From assembly GCA_041685115.1 (NCBI GenBank), contig JAWLGK010000001.1:62001-126000 (forward strand): a DNA stretch of 64,000 nucleotides, in the 5' to 3' direction. The first letter of the stretch is position 1. The number at the start of each line of letters is the position of its first letter. Shown piece by piece: positions 33,711-42,677 of this stretch. Below the pieces are notes generated by a model. The model saw only the letters and a program-made list of their open reading frames with translations, had not been told where the DNA came from and ran no database searches. The position numbers and the translations under genes were made by a program. The stretch comes from JALOAT01 sp041685115. GTDB taxonomy: Bacteria > Pseudomonadota > Gammaproteobacteria > Thiohalomonadales > Thiohalomonadaceae.

Positions 33711-33818
33711 TGACGAAGAAGTGGAAGGGGTGATCAACGAAGGCGGACACGCCGGGTGACGAACGTGGGCGGATGCGGACTCCGGGGTTTGCCAGGTGGC
33801 GTCGCACCGTGCGACAGG

Positions 33819-34940
33819 TCATGCCTCCCCGGCGATCATCACGCGATTGCGTCCGGTGGTCTTCGCCTCGTACAGCGCATCGTCCGCCGCCTTGATGAGT
33901 GCGGGGCGATCGCTGCGGGCAGGCGTGGCGCAGGCGATGCCGAGGCTGATGGTGACCGCCGTTGCCTGGGCGACGGCGCTGCGCAGGCGCTCGGCCAGGC
34001 GCTTGGCGCCGGCGAGGTCGGTTTCGGGAAGGATGACCAGGAATTCCTCGCCGCCGTACCGCACGGGCAGGTCGTTGTCCCGGGTTTCGCGCCGCAGGAT
34101 GGCGCCGATCTCCGCCAGTAACCGATCACCGGCCGGGTGGCCGTGCTCGTCGTTGTAGCGCTTGAAGTGATCCACGTCGAGCATGACCACCGACAGGGCA
34201 CGGCCGTAGCGCCGCACATTGGGCAGATCGCGATCGAGCACCAGTTCCATGAGGCGTCGGTTGCCGAGCCCGGTGAGCGTATCGCGAAAGGAGAGCTGGC
34301 GTGTCTCCTCGTACAGCAGCGCATTCTCGACGGCCACACCGAGTTGCTGGCCGATGGCCGTGAAGGTGTCGCGTTGGCCAGCGTCGAGGCTGAGGCCGTT
34401 CGGCACGAAGTAGCAGAACACGCCCACCGCACGGCCCTTGGCGGTGAGCGGTACGATCACGTGGCCGTGCTTATCGGCGCTGGTGACGGTGAGGGTGTGG
34501 CGCGGGTCACTGGTGCAGTCCTCCGAACAGACCAGCTCGCCGGTGGCCGCAGCCTGCCCGCACAGGCAGTCACCCACGCGCATGCCCGCATGAACGGCGA
34601 TAAAGCTCGCGTCGGCGCCGCGGTGCGCCGCCAGACGCATACGATCGTCCTCCACCAAGAAAATGCCCATAGGCAGGCCGTTTGCGGGCTCCAGTGCGAG
34701 CGCCATGCCATCCATGATGCGCTCGAACAGTTCCTGAAGGTCGATGGTTTCGCTGATCGCCGAGGCGATCTTGTACAGCACCGAGAGCTGCGCGTGGCTG
34801 GCCTCGAGCTGGCGCTTGGTGGCCTGCAATTCTTGCAAGGCCTGCTGCCACAGGCGGTGCATGCGGCTGGCCTGCTGGACGCCCTCGCGCAGCACGCGAT
34901 TTTCGTTTTCAAGCTCGCGCAGGCGGCCGGTGTCGCTCAT
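33819..34940 (-). CDS. GAF-GGDEF diguanylate cyclase
   Basis: The product has 373 aa from ATG 34940. An N-terminal coiled coil (about 5-50) is followed by a GAF domain (about 55-200) with a Cys-rich part (GDCLCGQAAATGELVCSEDC). The GGDEF domain has an intact GGEEF active site and an RDND (RxxD) inhibitory site five residues before it. It should make c-di-GMP from GTP with product feedback. The start overlaps the MBL/ODP gene by 4 nt, so the diiron protein is probably its sensor partner. Confidence 0.9.
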   Translation of the reverse strand: MSDTGRLRELENENRVLREGVQQASRMHRLWQQALQELQATKRQLEASHAQLSVLYKIASAISETIDLQELFERIMDGMALALEPANGLPMGIFLVEDDRMRLAAHRGADASFIAVHAGMRVGDCLCGQAAATGELVCSEDCTSDPRHTLTVTSADKHGHVIVPLTAKGRAVGVFCYFVPNGLSLDAGQRDTFTAIGQQLGVAVENALLYEETRQLSFRDTLTGLGNRRLMELVLDRDLPNVRRYGRALSVVMLDVDHFKRYNDEHGHPAGDRLLAEIGAILRRETRDNDLPVRYGGEEFLVILPETDLAGAKRLAERLRSAVAQATAVTISLGIACATPARSDRPALIKAADDALYEAKTTGRNRVMIAGEA

Positions 34941-35740
34941 TGCAGGTCCGCGTAGATGATGTCGAGGCCACAGCGCAGTTCGCGCAGGTAATCGAACGCG
35001 CGCGGCACATCTTGCTCGCGCAGGATACCGCCATGCTGCGGCAGGATGGCGCGGATGGGCAGGTGTTCGATGCGTTTGATGAAACCGCGCGCGGCGAGGT
35101 TGGTCGGCATGTATTCCAGGTGAAAGAGGTCCATGCGCGGCATGTGCTCCTCGAAGTCGTCGACGAACAGACGCCAGTCGAAATCGAGTGCCGCCCACAC
35201 GTCACCGGAGAACAGGAATCCGGAGTGCTCGTCGAAGGTGGTGAACGCACCCGGGAAATGCAGGAACGGCGCGGCGACGAAGTGCAGGCGCCGACCGGAG
35301 GGAAAGGTGAATTCCGGTGTCGCTTCCACGTCGTGCAGTCGATAATCGGGGTGGCCGTAGGAGGGCAACAGTACGTGAGTGCGCGGCGTGGTGAATACGG
35401 TGAGCTCCGGGTTTACCGCGAGCCAATCGATCATCGACGCGGCCACGTCCGGGTCCTGGTGGCACAGCACCATACCGGTAAGCGCCTCCACCGGCATGAC
35501 CTTCTCCACGGCGGTGCGCACGGCGGTGAAATGATTGCGGCCGCCCGGGTCGACGAGCACACCCGTATCGCCGCTGCATACCAGGTAGGTATTGCAGCGG
35601 AAGGCGCTGGCCTCGCATACGCCGAGCCAGTAGATCCTGTGTCCGTCCGCCTCGAACAGCGGCACGGGCGGGGTGAGGGTGTCCGTAGACGGCTCCTTCC
35701 GAACCAGTGAAAGGCGATTGTAACGGCTGCGCGTGACCAC
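34937..35740 (-). CDS. ODP-like diiron metallo-beta-lactamase-fold protein
   Basis: The product has 267 aa with a GTG start at 35740; the first ~20 residues may not be translated. The metal ligands fit flavodiiron proteins in spacing. H94-x-D96-x-D98 (HQDPD) is followed after 62 residues by H161, after 18 by D180 and after 55 by H236 (LPQHGG). The flavodoxin domain of flavodiiron proteins is absent, as in ODP-type oxygen-binding diiron proteins. Together with the overlapping GAF-GGDEF gene this suggests an O2 or NO sensor feeding c-di-GMP synthesis. Binding is inferred from ligand spacing only. Confidence 0.85.
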   Translation of the reverse strand: MVTRSRYNRLSLVRKEPSTDTLTPPVPLFEADGHRIYWLGVCEASAFRCNTYLVCSGDTGVLVDPGGRNHFTAVRTAVEKVMPVEALTGMVLCHQDPDVAASMIDWLAVNPELTVFTTPRTHVLLPSYGHPDYRLHDVEATPEFTFPSGRRLHFVAAPFLHFPGAFTTFDEHSGFLFSGDVWAALDFDWRLFVDDFEEHMPRMDLFHLEYMPTNLAARGFIKRIEHLPIRAILPQHGGILREQDVPRAFDYLRELRCGLDIIYADLQ

Positions 35741-35847
35741 TGATACCTGCCCCCTCGTCTCTGCGATCCAAGTCGCGCGTCAGCGGCGCGGCAACGCGGC
35801 GATATGGCGGTTCTAGACTTTCCGTAAGCGGGTGTGGAGGGGACGCC

Positions 35848-36522
35848 ATGACGCCGGCAGCGGATCGGCCAAGCGCCGCAGGCGCGCGTTACCACTGGGG
35901 CGCGCTGGTGGGCGGCGGACTGCTCGCCGTCGCCGGTTTGCGCAGCCGGGCGGCGCTGGGCGTGCCGCTTGCCACGGCCGGTGCGGCCTTGCTGTACCGC
36001 GGTGCCCGGAAGTCTCCCGTACCCACGCCCGGCATGCGCCCGCGGGTGGCCGCGCCGGTGGACGTGAAAACCTCGGTCACGGTGCGCGGCAGCCCCGCGG
36101 CGCTGTATGCGCGCTGGCGCGACTTCCGCAACCTGCCCCAGTTCATGCGCCATCTGCACGGCATCGAGCCGCTGGGCCCTGACAGCTACCGCTTCGAGGC
36201 GCGGCTACCCGGGTTCGATGCCCCGTTTCGCTGGAACGCCGACGTGGTCGAGGACAAACCGGGACAGTGCATCCGCTGGTCCACGCCGCCCGACAGCGCA
36301 CTCATGCAACGGGGCATGGTGACGTTCACCCCGGCCCCCGGCGGCCGCGGTACCGAGGTCCACCTGTGCATCGCCTATCGCCCGGGCAGCGCCACGGCCA
36401 CCGCCGTCACGCGTCTGCTCGGGACCGTCAACGCGCAGGTGATCAAGGAGGAGTTGCGCCGCTTCAAGCAATGGATGGAGACCGGCGAGGTGCCGACCAT
36501 CGAGGGCCAACCCAGCGGCTGA
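35848..36522 (+). CDS. SRPBCC family protein with N-terminal membrane segment
   Basis: The product has 224 aa. One or two hydrophobic segments (about 16-50) are followed by an SRPBCC/START-like lipid-binding fold (about 70-215) with ALYARWRDFRNLPQFMRHL and IRWSTPPDSALMQRGMVTF. This resembles the cyclase/dehydrase-type proteins often encoded with zinc alcohol dehydrogenases. The ligand is unknown. It is 16 nt upstream of the dehydrogenase gene. Confidence 0.85.
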   Translation: MTPAADRPSAAGARYHWGALVGGGLLAVAGLRSRAALGVPLATAGAALLYRGARKSPVPTPGMRPRVAAPVDVKTSVTVRGSPAALYARWRDFRNLPQFMRHLHGIEPLGPDSYRFEARLPGFDAPFRWNADVVEDKPGQCIRWSTPPDSALMQRGMVTFTPAPGGRGTEVHLCIAYRPGSATATAVTRLLGTVNAQVIKEELRRFKQWMETGEVPTIEGQPSG

Positions 36523-36538
36523 GGCGTGGGAGATCGCC

Positions 36539-37714
36539 ATGAAAGCGGTGTGCTGGTTCGGTGCGGAAGACGTGCGGGTGGAACAGGTTCCGGAGCCCGG
36601 CCTCCTGAATCCCCACGACGCCATCGTGCGGGTGACGCGCACGGCCATCTGCGGCTCGGACCTGCACCTCTACGACGGCTACATCCCCACCATGCGGGCG
36701 GGCGACATCCTCGGTCACGAGTCCATGGGCGAGGTGGTCGAGGTGGGCAGCGCGGTGCGCAACCTGCGTGTCGGCGACCGGGTGGTGATCCCCTTCACCA
36801 TCAGCTGCGGCCAATGCGACTACTGCACCCGTGGCCTGTATTCGCTGTGCGACAACTCCAACCCGAACGCCTGGATCCCGGAACGGCTCTATGGCCATGC
36901 ACCGGCCGGTTTCTACGGCTATTCCCACGCCTTCGGCGGCTACGCCGGCGGTCAGGCGGAATACGTGCGCGTGCCGTTCGCCGACAGCGGCCCGCTCAAG
37001 GTGCCCGCGGAGCTGCGGGACGATGCGGTGCTGTTCCTGTCGGACGTCTTCCCCACCGGTTATCAGGCCGCGGAGCAGTGTCACCTGCGCGAAGGGGACG
37101 TGGTGGCCGTGTGGGGCTGCGGGCCGGTGGGGCAGTTCGCCATCCAGAGCGCCCTGCTGCTCGGCGCCGAGCGGGTCATCGCCATCGACCGCATCCCCGA
37201 ACGCCTGGCCATGGCCGAAACCCACGGCGAAGGGCGCGTGCAGGCCCTCAACCGTGACCTCATGGACGTGAGCGAGGCGGTGCACGACCTGACCGGCGGG
37301 CGCGGCCCCGACGCCTGCATCGACGCCGTGGGCCTGGAGTCGCACGGCGCCGGCCTGATGGGGCGCTACGATCGGGTCAAGCAGGCGCTCATGCTCGAGA
37401 CCGATCGGGCCGCGGCCCTGCGCGAGGCCATCCAGCTGTGCGGCAAGAGCGGCACCGTCTCCATCCCCGGCGTGTACGGCGGCCTGGTGGACAAGTTCCC
37501 CATCGGCGCGGCCTTCAACAAGGGCCTCACCCTGAAGCTCGGCCAGACTCACGTGCAGAAATACATGCCCCTGCTGCTCGAACACATCGTGCGCGGCGAC
37601 ATCGATCCGTCCTTCGTGATCACGCACCGGCTCAGGCTCGACGACGCGCCCGAGGGTTACGCCCTGTTCCGCGACAAGCACGCGGGCTGCATCAAGGTGA
37701 CGCTTGAGCCATGA
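36539..37714 (+). CDS. zinc-dependent alcohol dehydrogenase, glutathione-independent formaldehyde dehydrogenase-like
   Basis: The product has 391 aa. The catalytic zinc ligands are in TAICGSDLHLYDG and GHESMGEVVE. The structural zinc lobe is CGQCDYCTRGLYSLC. NAD binds at WGCGPVGQFAIQSA. The long insert after the structural lobe and the AVGLESHG stretch point to the formaldehyde-dehydrogenase-like subgroup. The actual substrate cannot be told from sequence. It is 16 nt after the SRPBCC gene and 22 nt before the unknown gene, with GGGAGG in the latter gap. Confidence 0.88.
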   Translation: MKAVCWFGAEDVRVEQVPEPGLLNPHDAIVRVTRTAICGSDLHLYDGYIPTMRAGDILGHESMGEVVEVGSAVRNLRVGDRVVIPFTISCGQCDYCTRGLYSLCDNSNPNAWIPERLYGHAPAGFYGYSHAFGGYAGGQAEYVRVPFADSGPLKVPAELRDDAVLFLSDVFPTGYQAAEQCHLREGDVVAVWGCGPVGQFAIQSALLLGAERVIAIDRIPERLAMAETHGEGRVQALNRDLMDVSEAVHDLTGGRGPDACIDAVGLESHGAGLMGRYDRVKQALMLETDRAAALREAIQLCGKSGTVSIPGVYGGLVDKFPIGAAFNKGLTLKLGQTHVQKYMPLLLEHIVRGDIDPSFVITHRLRLDDAPEGYALFRDKHAGCIKVTLEP

Positions 37715-37736
37715 GCGTTATCCCGGGAGGAAAACG

Positions 37737-38366
37737 ATGACCAGACCCATCGAACTCGGCGACGTACTGCGCCAGCTGGCGCACCGCTATCACCACTACA
37801 AGCAGGAGAACAAACAGAAGGGCCCGGTGAGCTCGCGCAACCGTCGCCATACCCGCGACATGCGCGAGCTGGAACAGGCCTTCGACAAGGCCGTGGAACG
37901 CTGGTTGCCCGACCCGGTGGAGCGTGATGCCTGGCGCGAACACTTCTATCACTTCGGTCCCGTGCCGCCGGGCCCGCAACTGGCGCCGCCGCCGGTGTTC
38001 CGTGGTCGCGACGACAACGGGCGCATCATGGAGCTCGCCCCCGCGCCGGACGGCGGTTATACGTTGGTGGTGGAGGGCAAGCCGGTGCGCGGCGTGGCCG
38101 GCGCGTTGCAACTGGGTGAGCAATTCATCCGCACCGTGATCGCCGAGGGGGCCTCTTTCGCCGAGGTGTTCGATGCGCCGGAGACCGCCAAGGAAGCCCT
38201 CGCCGCCTACGTGGCCGCGCCGGACATCGGCACGCCTTGGGAACACCTCTCCGACCTCTACAGCGACGGTGTGGTGGATGAGAACTTCGGCCTCACCCCC
38301 CGCGGCCGGCGCCTCATCGCCGCCCGCCAGGGGGCCGGACCGGGCGTGGAGTTGAGCCTCGGTTAG
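37737..38366 (+). CDS. conserved hypothetical protein, last gene of SRPBCC/ADH unit
   Basis: The product has 209 aa from ATG 37737 with GGGAGG 8 nt upstream. A basic N-terminus, LRQLAHRYHHYKQENKQKGP, is followed by acidic helices and a C-terminal half rich in Gly/Asp. I see no signal peptide, metal motif or known domain. It follows the dehydrogenase, so it probably acts in the same process. Confidence 0.65.
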   Translation: MTRPIELGDVLRQLAHRYHHYKQENKQKGPVSSRNRRHTRDMRELEQAFDKAVERWLPDPVERDAWREHFYHFGPVPPGPQLAPPPVFRGRDDNGRIMELAPAPDGGYTLVVEGKPVRGVAGALQLGEQFIRTVIAEGASFAEVFDAPETAKEALAAYVAAPDIGTPWEHLSDLYSDGVVDENFGLTPRGRRLIAARQGAGPGVELSLG

Positions 38367-38385
38367 GCGCTCCCTGTCCGCTGAG

Positions 38386-38465
38386 GTAGCCCGGATGGAG
38401 CGCAGCGGAATCCGGGTCCAGGTATCGCGGGATCCCCGGATTCCGCTGCGCTCCATCCGCGCTAC
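38386..38465. repeat. GTAGCCCGGATGGAGCGCAG palindrome between convergent genes
   Basis: The arms at about 38386-38416 and 38434-38465 are near-perfect inverted copies (GCGCAGCGGAATCCGGG pairs with CCCGGATTCCGCTGCGC). The element is common in proteobacteria. Its place between two convergent stops suggests it also serves as a bidirectional transcript end. Confidence 0.85.
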
Positions 38466-38483
38466 GGGCTGCGCCAACGCACC

Positions 38484-38945
38484 CTAGACGGGAACCGCCG
38501 TCCTTTCCACCACCCGGCGCAGCACGAAGCTGGAGTGCACGCCGCTAACGCCCTCGATGCGGGTGATCTTGCCGAGCAGCAGCGCCTGGTAGGCGTCCAT
38601 GTCGCTCACCAGCACCTTCAGCTGGTAATCCGCATCCTGGCCGGTGATGAGCAGGCATTCGAGCACCTCGGGCATGGCCTCCACCTGCGCCTCGAAACGG
38701 GCGAAGCGTTCGGGGGTGTGGCGGTCCATGGAGATGTGCACCAGGGCCATGAGCGTGAGGCCGAGGCGCTTGGCGTCCACCAGGGCGCGGTAGCCGGTGA
38801 TGATGCCGGCCTCTTCCAGTGCCCGCACCCGGCGCAGGCAGGGCGAGGGCGACAGGCCGATGCGGTCAGCCAGTTCCTGGTTGCTGATGCGGCCGTCCTG
38901 TTGCAGGAGTTCCAGGATGCGGCGGTCGTAGCGGTCGAGGGTCAT
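38484..38945 (-). CDS. Lrp/AsnC family transcriptional regulator
   Basis: The product has 153 aa. The N-terminal helix-turn-helix (about 1-60) contains ILELLQQDGRISNQELADRI and SPSPCLRRVRALEEAGII. The C-terminal RAM domain (about 70-145) contains FEAQVEAMPEVLECLLITGQ and the usual DYxLKV as DYQLKVLV. It senses amino acids and binds DNA as octamers in known members. It is transcribed divergently from leuA with a 260-bp gap, so leucine-dependent control of leuA is the simplest hypothesis. Confidence 0.9.
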   Translation of the reverse strand: MTLDRYDRRILELLQQDGRISNQELADRIGLSPSPCLRRVRALEEAGIITGYRALVDAKRLGLTLMALVHISMDRHTPERFARFEAQVEAMPEVLECLLITGQDADYQLKVLVSDMDAYQALLLGKITRIEGVSGVHSSFVLRRVVERTAVPV

Positions 38946-39205
38946 GGCGCGCTCTCGGGGTTGGCGGTTGGCAGATTATGCGAATGTGGCCCTGGGATGC
39001 GCAATAAGATGCCGAACGCGGGCGCCGCCTAGCACCAGAACGCAAGCGGCTGCCCCGCGCTGCGGCGTAATCTTTCCCACGTCCCCCGGCGACGCCCACA
39101 AGGCGCCCGCCCCGGTCCCGCCTCACGAGGGCGCGACCGCCACCGACCCCGCCGACACCCTGGCGGGCAGATCGGCCGACCGGCCCAGCACTAACGGAGA
39201 AAGAC

Positions 39206-40870
39206 ATGCGCCGCTTCGATCACCGCAAATACCGCCCGGCACCGGCCGTGGCGCTCCCCCACCGGCAGTGGCCGAACCGCACCATCACGCACGCCCCGCG
39301 CTGGGCCAGCGTGGACCTGCGCGATGGCAACCAGGCCCTGCTCGAACCCATGAGCGTGGAACAGAAGCGGCGCCTGTGGGACGTGCTGGTGGCTATCGGC
39401 CTCAAGGAGATCGAGGTGGGCTTTCCGGCCGCCAGCCAGCCCGATTACGACTTCGTGCGCTGGCTCATCGAGCACGACCGCATCCCGGCGGACGTCACCG
39501 TGCAGGTCCTCGTACAGGCCCGCGAGGAGCTCATCGCGCGCACCTTCGAGGCCTTGCGCGGCGCGCGGCGCGCCATCGTGCACGTGTACAACTCCGTGTC
39601 CACGGTGCAGCGCGAGCGCGTGTTCGGCCGCGACCGCGCCGGCATCACCGCCATCGCCGTGCAGGGCGCGGAGTGGGTAAAGCGCGAGGCGGCACGCCAC
39701 CCCGAAACGGAGTGGGTGTTCCAGTATTCCCCGGAGAGCTTCACCGGCACCGAGCCCGACTACGCCGTGGCGGTGTGCGAGGCGGTGCTCGACGTCTGGC
39801 AGCCCACGCCGGCGCAGCCGGTGATCATCAACCTCCCGGCCACCGTGGAGGTGGCCACGCCCAACGTGTTTGCCGACCAGGTGGAATATTTCGCCACCCA
39901 CATCTCGCGGCGTGACGCGGTGGTGATCTCCGTGCACACCCACAACGACCGCGGTGGCGCCGTGGCCGCGGCGGAGATGGCCTTGCTGGCCGGCGCCGAC
40001 CGGGTGGAGGGCACCTTGCTCGGCAACGGCGAACGCACCGGCAACATGGACATCGTCACCTTGGCCATGAACCTCTACAGCCAGGGCGTCGATCCCGGGC
40101 TCGACCTCTCGCGGCCGGACGCGATCATCGAGGCGGTCACCAGTTGTACGGGCATGCCGGTGCACCCGCGCCATCCCTGGGTGGGCGAACTGGTCTACAC
40201 CGCCTTTTCGGGCAGCCACCAGGACGCCATCCGCAAGTGCCTGGTGCGGCAGCGGCCCGATGAGGCCTGGCAGGTGGCCTATCTGCCCATCGACCCGCGC
40301 GACCTCGGGCGTGACTACCAGGCGGTGATCCGCATCAACAGTCAGTCGGGCAAGGGCGGCGTCGCCTTCGTGCTCGAACGCGACCACGGCCTCGTGTTGC
40401 CGCGCTGGATGCAGGTGGAGTTCGCCCAGGTGGTGCAACGGGCCAGCGAGGCCCGCGGCGGCGAGGTGGACAGCGCCGCCTTGCGGGAGCTGTTCGAGAG
40501 CCATTTCATGGGCGGCCAACCGCTCGCCCTGGCGGGTTACCGCCTCGAGCGGCAGGACGGGCGCGAGGTGATCGATGCGCGCCTGCACGACGGCGATGGC
40601 GAACATCGCCTCACCGGCCATGGCGCAGGGGCGCTGGAGGCCTTCGTCGACGCGTGGACCCGCCACAGCGGGCAGAAGGTGAGCGTGGTCGACTACAGCG
40701 AGCACGCCGTTGGTGAGGGCACCGGCGCGGAAGCCGCTGCCTACGTGCTGCTCAACGTGGACGGCCGGCGCGTCGCCGGCGCGGCGCGCGACCGCGACAC
40801 CCTCAGCGCACCCTTGCGGGCGGTGCTCGCCGCGCTCAACCAGGTGGCGTGCCACGCCCGTGCGGCGTGA
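39206..40870 (+). CDS. leuA: 2-isopropylmalate synthase
   Basis: The product has 554 aa. ASVDLRDGNQALLEPMSVEQ at the start of the TIM barrel carries the catalytic Arg-Asp. VISVHTHNDRGGAVAAAEM carries the metal-binding histidines, and GTLLGNGERTGN the conserved gate. A C-terminal leucine-binding regulatory domain runs from about 430. The length and the ITHAPRWAS start fit the yeast-like class of LeuA. It condenses acetyl-CoA and 2-oxoisovalerate in leucine synthesis. AACGGAGAAAGAC precedes the ATG. No leader peptide or T-box was recognised upstream. Confidence 0.95.
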   Translation: MRRFDHRKYRPAPAVALPHRQWPNRTITHAPRWASVDLRDGNQALLEPMSVEQKRRLWDVLVAIGLKEIEVGFPAASQPDYDFVRWLIEHDRIPADVTVQVLVQAREELIARTFEALRGARRAIVHVYNSVSTVQRERVFGRDRAGITAIAVQGAEWVKREAARHPETEWVFQYSPESFTGTEPDYAVAVCEAVLDVWQPTPAQPVIINLPATVEVATPNVFADQVEYFATHISRRDAVVISVHTHNDRGGAVAAAEMALLAGADRVEGTLLGNGERTGNMDIVTLAMNLYSQGVDPGLDLSRPDAIIEAVTSCTGMPVHPRHPWVGELVYTAFSGSHQDAIRKCLVRQRPDEAWQVAYLPIDPRDLGRDYQAVIRINSQSGKGGVAFVLERDHGLVLPRWMQVEFAQVVQRASEARGGEVDSAALRELFESHFMGGQPLALAGYRLERQDGREVIDARLHDGDGEHRLTGHGAGALEAFVDAWTRHSGQKVSVVDYSEHAVGEGTGAEAAAYVLLNVDGRRVAGAARDRDTLSAPLRAVLAALNQVACHARAA

Positions 40871-41022
40871 CGGGATGGGCCGGGTGTGAACCACGCCGTG
40901 GAACGGCCTAACGGTTTCCGGTACTAGTACTCACCGCACAGGCCAAGGCGCGCCGTGCAAAGTACTCAACGTCGGTGAGCCGATTCTTCCGCCGCCATCG
41001 ACCTGCCAAGCCCGGGAAAACC

Positions 41023-41622
41023 ATGCTCGTCAACCTGAATGAACTGTCCGCCAGCGAGCTGCTTGAGCTGGCCAAAAAGAAGCAGCAGGAAGAGCAGGAA
41101 AGCGCACGCCGCTCGGCGAAGGTGGCGCGGCTCGCCCAATTGCGGAAAAAGCGAGAGCAACTGCTCGCCGATCAGGAGCGGGCGCTACTCATCCTCGACA
41201 AGGAGTTGCAATCCTTGCAGCAACGCCGCGCGCAACTGGTGACGAGTCATCAGACTGCCCTCGCGGCGCTGGACAAGGAAATGGCCGAGGTGAGCGCCGG
41301 CGCCCGTGCGTCCGAGATGGGCATGCCGGTACCCGCGGCCGAGCCGTCGGTGGCGAATGCATCGCCGGCCGCGCCGGGTGTTGCGCCGGCTGGCGGTTCG
41401 TCCGGGCCGCAGCCGGAAACACGGCCCGACGTCGACCCGGCTGCCGCCATCCTGAACCTGCTCAAGGGGCGGGTGGATATGAGCGACAGCCTCATGCGCG
41501 AACGCCTGCGCGGCCTCGGCATCGATGCCGGTCGGTTCGCCAAGGCGATTGCGCAACTCGTGCGCGAGGGCAAGGTGATCAGCAAGGGTGCGGGCAATTA
41601 CGCCCTCAAGAAGCGCCTGTAG
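41023..41622 (+). CDS. coiled-coil protein with C-terminal winged-helix-like region, unknown
   Basis: The product has 199 aa from ATG 41023; a GTG at 40975 is in frame. MLVNLNELSASELLELAKKK begins a long charged coiled coil (to about 95). An Ala/Pro/Gly-rich linker and a C-terminal segment (about 150-199, with LRGLGIDAGRFAKAIAQLVR then GKVISKGAGNYAL) follow, the latter reading like a small winged helix. The architecture recalls nucleoid-associated proteins (oligomerising coiled coil plus DNA-binding tail), but I cannot assign a family. A palindrome GTACTAGTAC lies at 40921-40930 upstream. Confidence 0.6.
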   Translation: MLVNLNELSASELLELAKKKQQEEQESARRSAKVARLAQLRKKREQLLADQERALLILDKELQSLQQRRAQLVTSHQTALAALDKEMAEVSAGARASEMGMPVPAAEPSVANASPAAPGVAPAGGSSGPQPETRPDVDPAAAILNLLKGRVDMSDSLMRERLRGLGIDAGRFAKAIAQLVREGKVISKGAGNYALKKRL

Positions 41623-42297
41623 AAAATCACCGCGCCGCTCCTCCGCAGAACCCGTGGGTGCAGAGAAGCGTTGCTCTCTAGTCCCCGGCGCGGTCTACCG
41701 ACCACGTCCATGTGGTCGTCGACGGCCTGTTCCCGACGCCGTCTATCGACCACGTCCATGTGGTCGTCGACTCTCTTGGTCACATCCAGCCTTTTTTGCC
41801 AGCCCCTCTTGCCCCCTCTCCCTCCGGGCTGTCTCTTTCACATTTCGCCGTAGCCAGCCCCTCTTGCCCCCTCTCCCTCCGGGCTGTCTCTTTCACATTT
41901 CGCCGTAGCCAGCCCCTCTTGCCCCCTCTCCCTCCGAGCTGTCTCTTTCACATTTCGCCGTAGCTAGCCCCTCTTGCCCCCTCTCCCTCCGGGAGAGGGC
42001 TGGGGAGAGGGGATCAATTCAGATGCGGCCGTTGGTTTATTGACCCCCTCTTCCTGTCCTTCGGCAATTCGCTCCATGCATTGCTCTCGACCGCTTGCTC
42101 CCGGCGCGGTCTACCTCCCCCATCCATGGGGTCGTACCTCGCGCATCCATGCGCTCGTCTCCCGGAGGGAGAAGGGACGAATCTTGACCCCTCTGTAGAA
42201 CTCATGGGTGCCGTCTTGTTCCCGCGGCCGTCTACCGATCAGATCAAGTGCCCGTCTTGGCGAGAGAACAGATTCCGATTCTGCAGAGGAACCTTGT
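41623..42297. repeat. repeat region with covarying CATCCATG hairpins
   Basis: Four small dyads sit at 41702-41715, 41750-41763, 42118-42131 and 42141-42154. All have a constant core [AG]TCCAT, flanked 5' by TCTAC- or GTACC-type sequence and 3' by TCGTC or TCGTA. The arms are CCAC/GTGG (twice), CCCC/GGGG and GCGC/GCGC. A fifth copy is at 25717-25730 (inverted). No gene is credible in this stretch; frames shadow the repeats. Confidence 0.75.
41798..42005. repeat. tandem 55-bp repeats, three full units and a partial
   Basis: Units at 41798-41852, 41853-41907 and 41908-41962 are almost identical (GCCAGCCCCTCTTGCCCCCT and so on), with a partial fourth to about 42000. It then passes into GGGCTGGGGAGAGGGGATC at 41997, the unit start of the 25.7-26.3 kb array, so both arrays share parts. 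Confidence 0.9.
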
Positions 42298-42636
42298 TCA
42301 ATGCACGTGCTCGGGCGCGATGCCCACCACCACGTAATCCACCGGCGAACGCTTCTCGATGCGCAGGATCACGTGGGTCCCGGGCGCGATGCCCTTTGCC
42401 AGATCAGGTTCCGCCAGCGGCAGGTCCATGGTCATGGCCGGCCAGTTGAACGCGGCGATGGGCTCGTGGGCCACCTTGACGGTGCGGGCGGCGGCGTCCA
42501 CCCCGTTGAGCACCGCCTTCACACTGGCGACGGCCGGAGCCTGTGCGGCCTGAGCATCGTGGCCGTGCATGTGGCTGTGATCGGCCGCGAAGGCCGGGGC
42601 GGCCAGGAACATGAGGGTGAGTAACAGCGTCTTCAT
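42298..42636 (-). CDS. cusF: CusF-like periplasmic copper/silver-binding protein
   Basis: The product has 112 aa with a signal peptide (about 1-18) and a His-rich start DHSHMHGHD. The CusF fold has HEPIAAFNWPAMTMDL, which supplies the His, Trp and two Met that hold Cu(I)/Ag(I). CusF passes metal to the efflux pump. It is the last gene of the cus-like operon, 41 nt after cusA. Confidence 0.92.
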   Translation of the reverse strand: MKTLLLTLMFLAAPAFAADHSHMHGHDAQAAQAPAVASVKAVLNGVDAAARTVKVAHEPIAAFNWPAMTMDLPLAEPDLAKGIAPGTHVILRIEKRSPVDYVVVGIAPEHVH

Positions 42637-42677
42637 GGGTCTCTCCTATCGATAGTTACTACAGCCAAGAAAAACAG

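Noticed and set aside
39005..39205. Leader peptide or T-box before leuA
   Set aside because: No run of Leu codons in a short ORF with a hairpin, and no T-box consensus, could be found.
41798..41962. Possible CRISPR or coding repeat protein
   Set aside because: The 55-bp units are contiguous with no spacers. The frames through them are Pro/Ser-rich, lack starts and change at unit ends because 55 is not a multiple of three.
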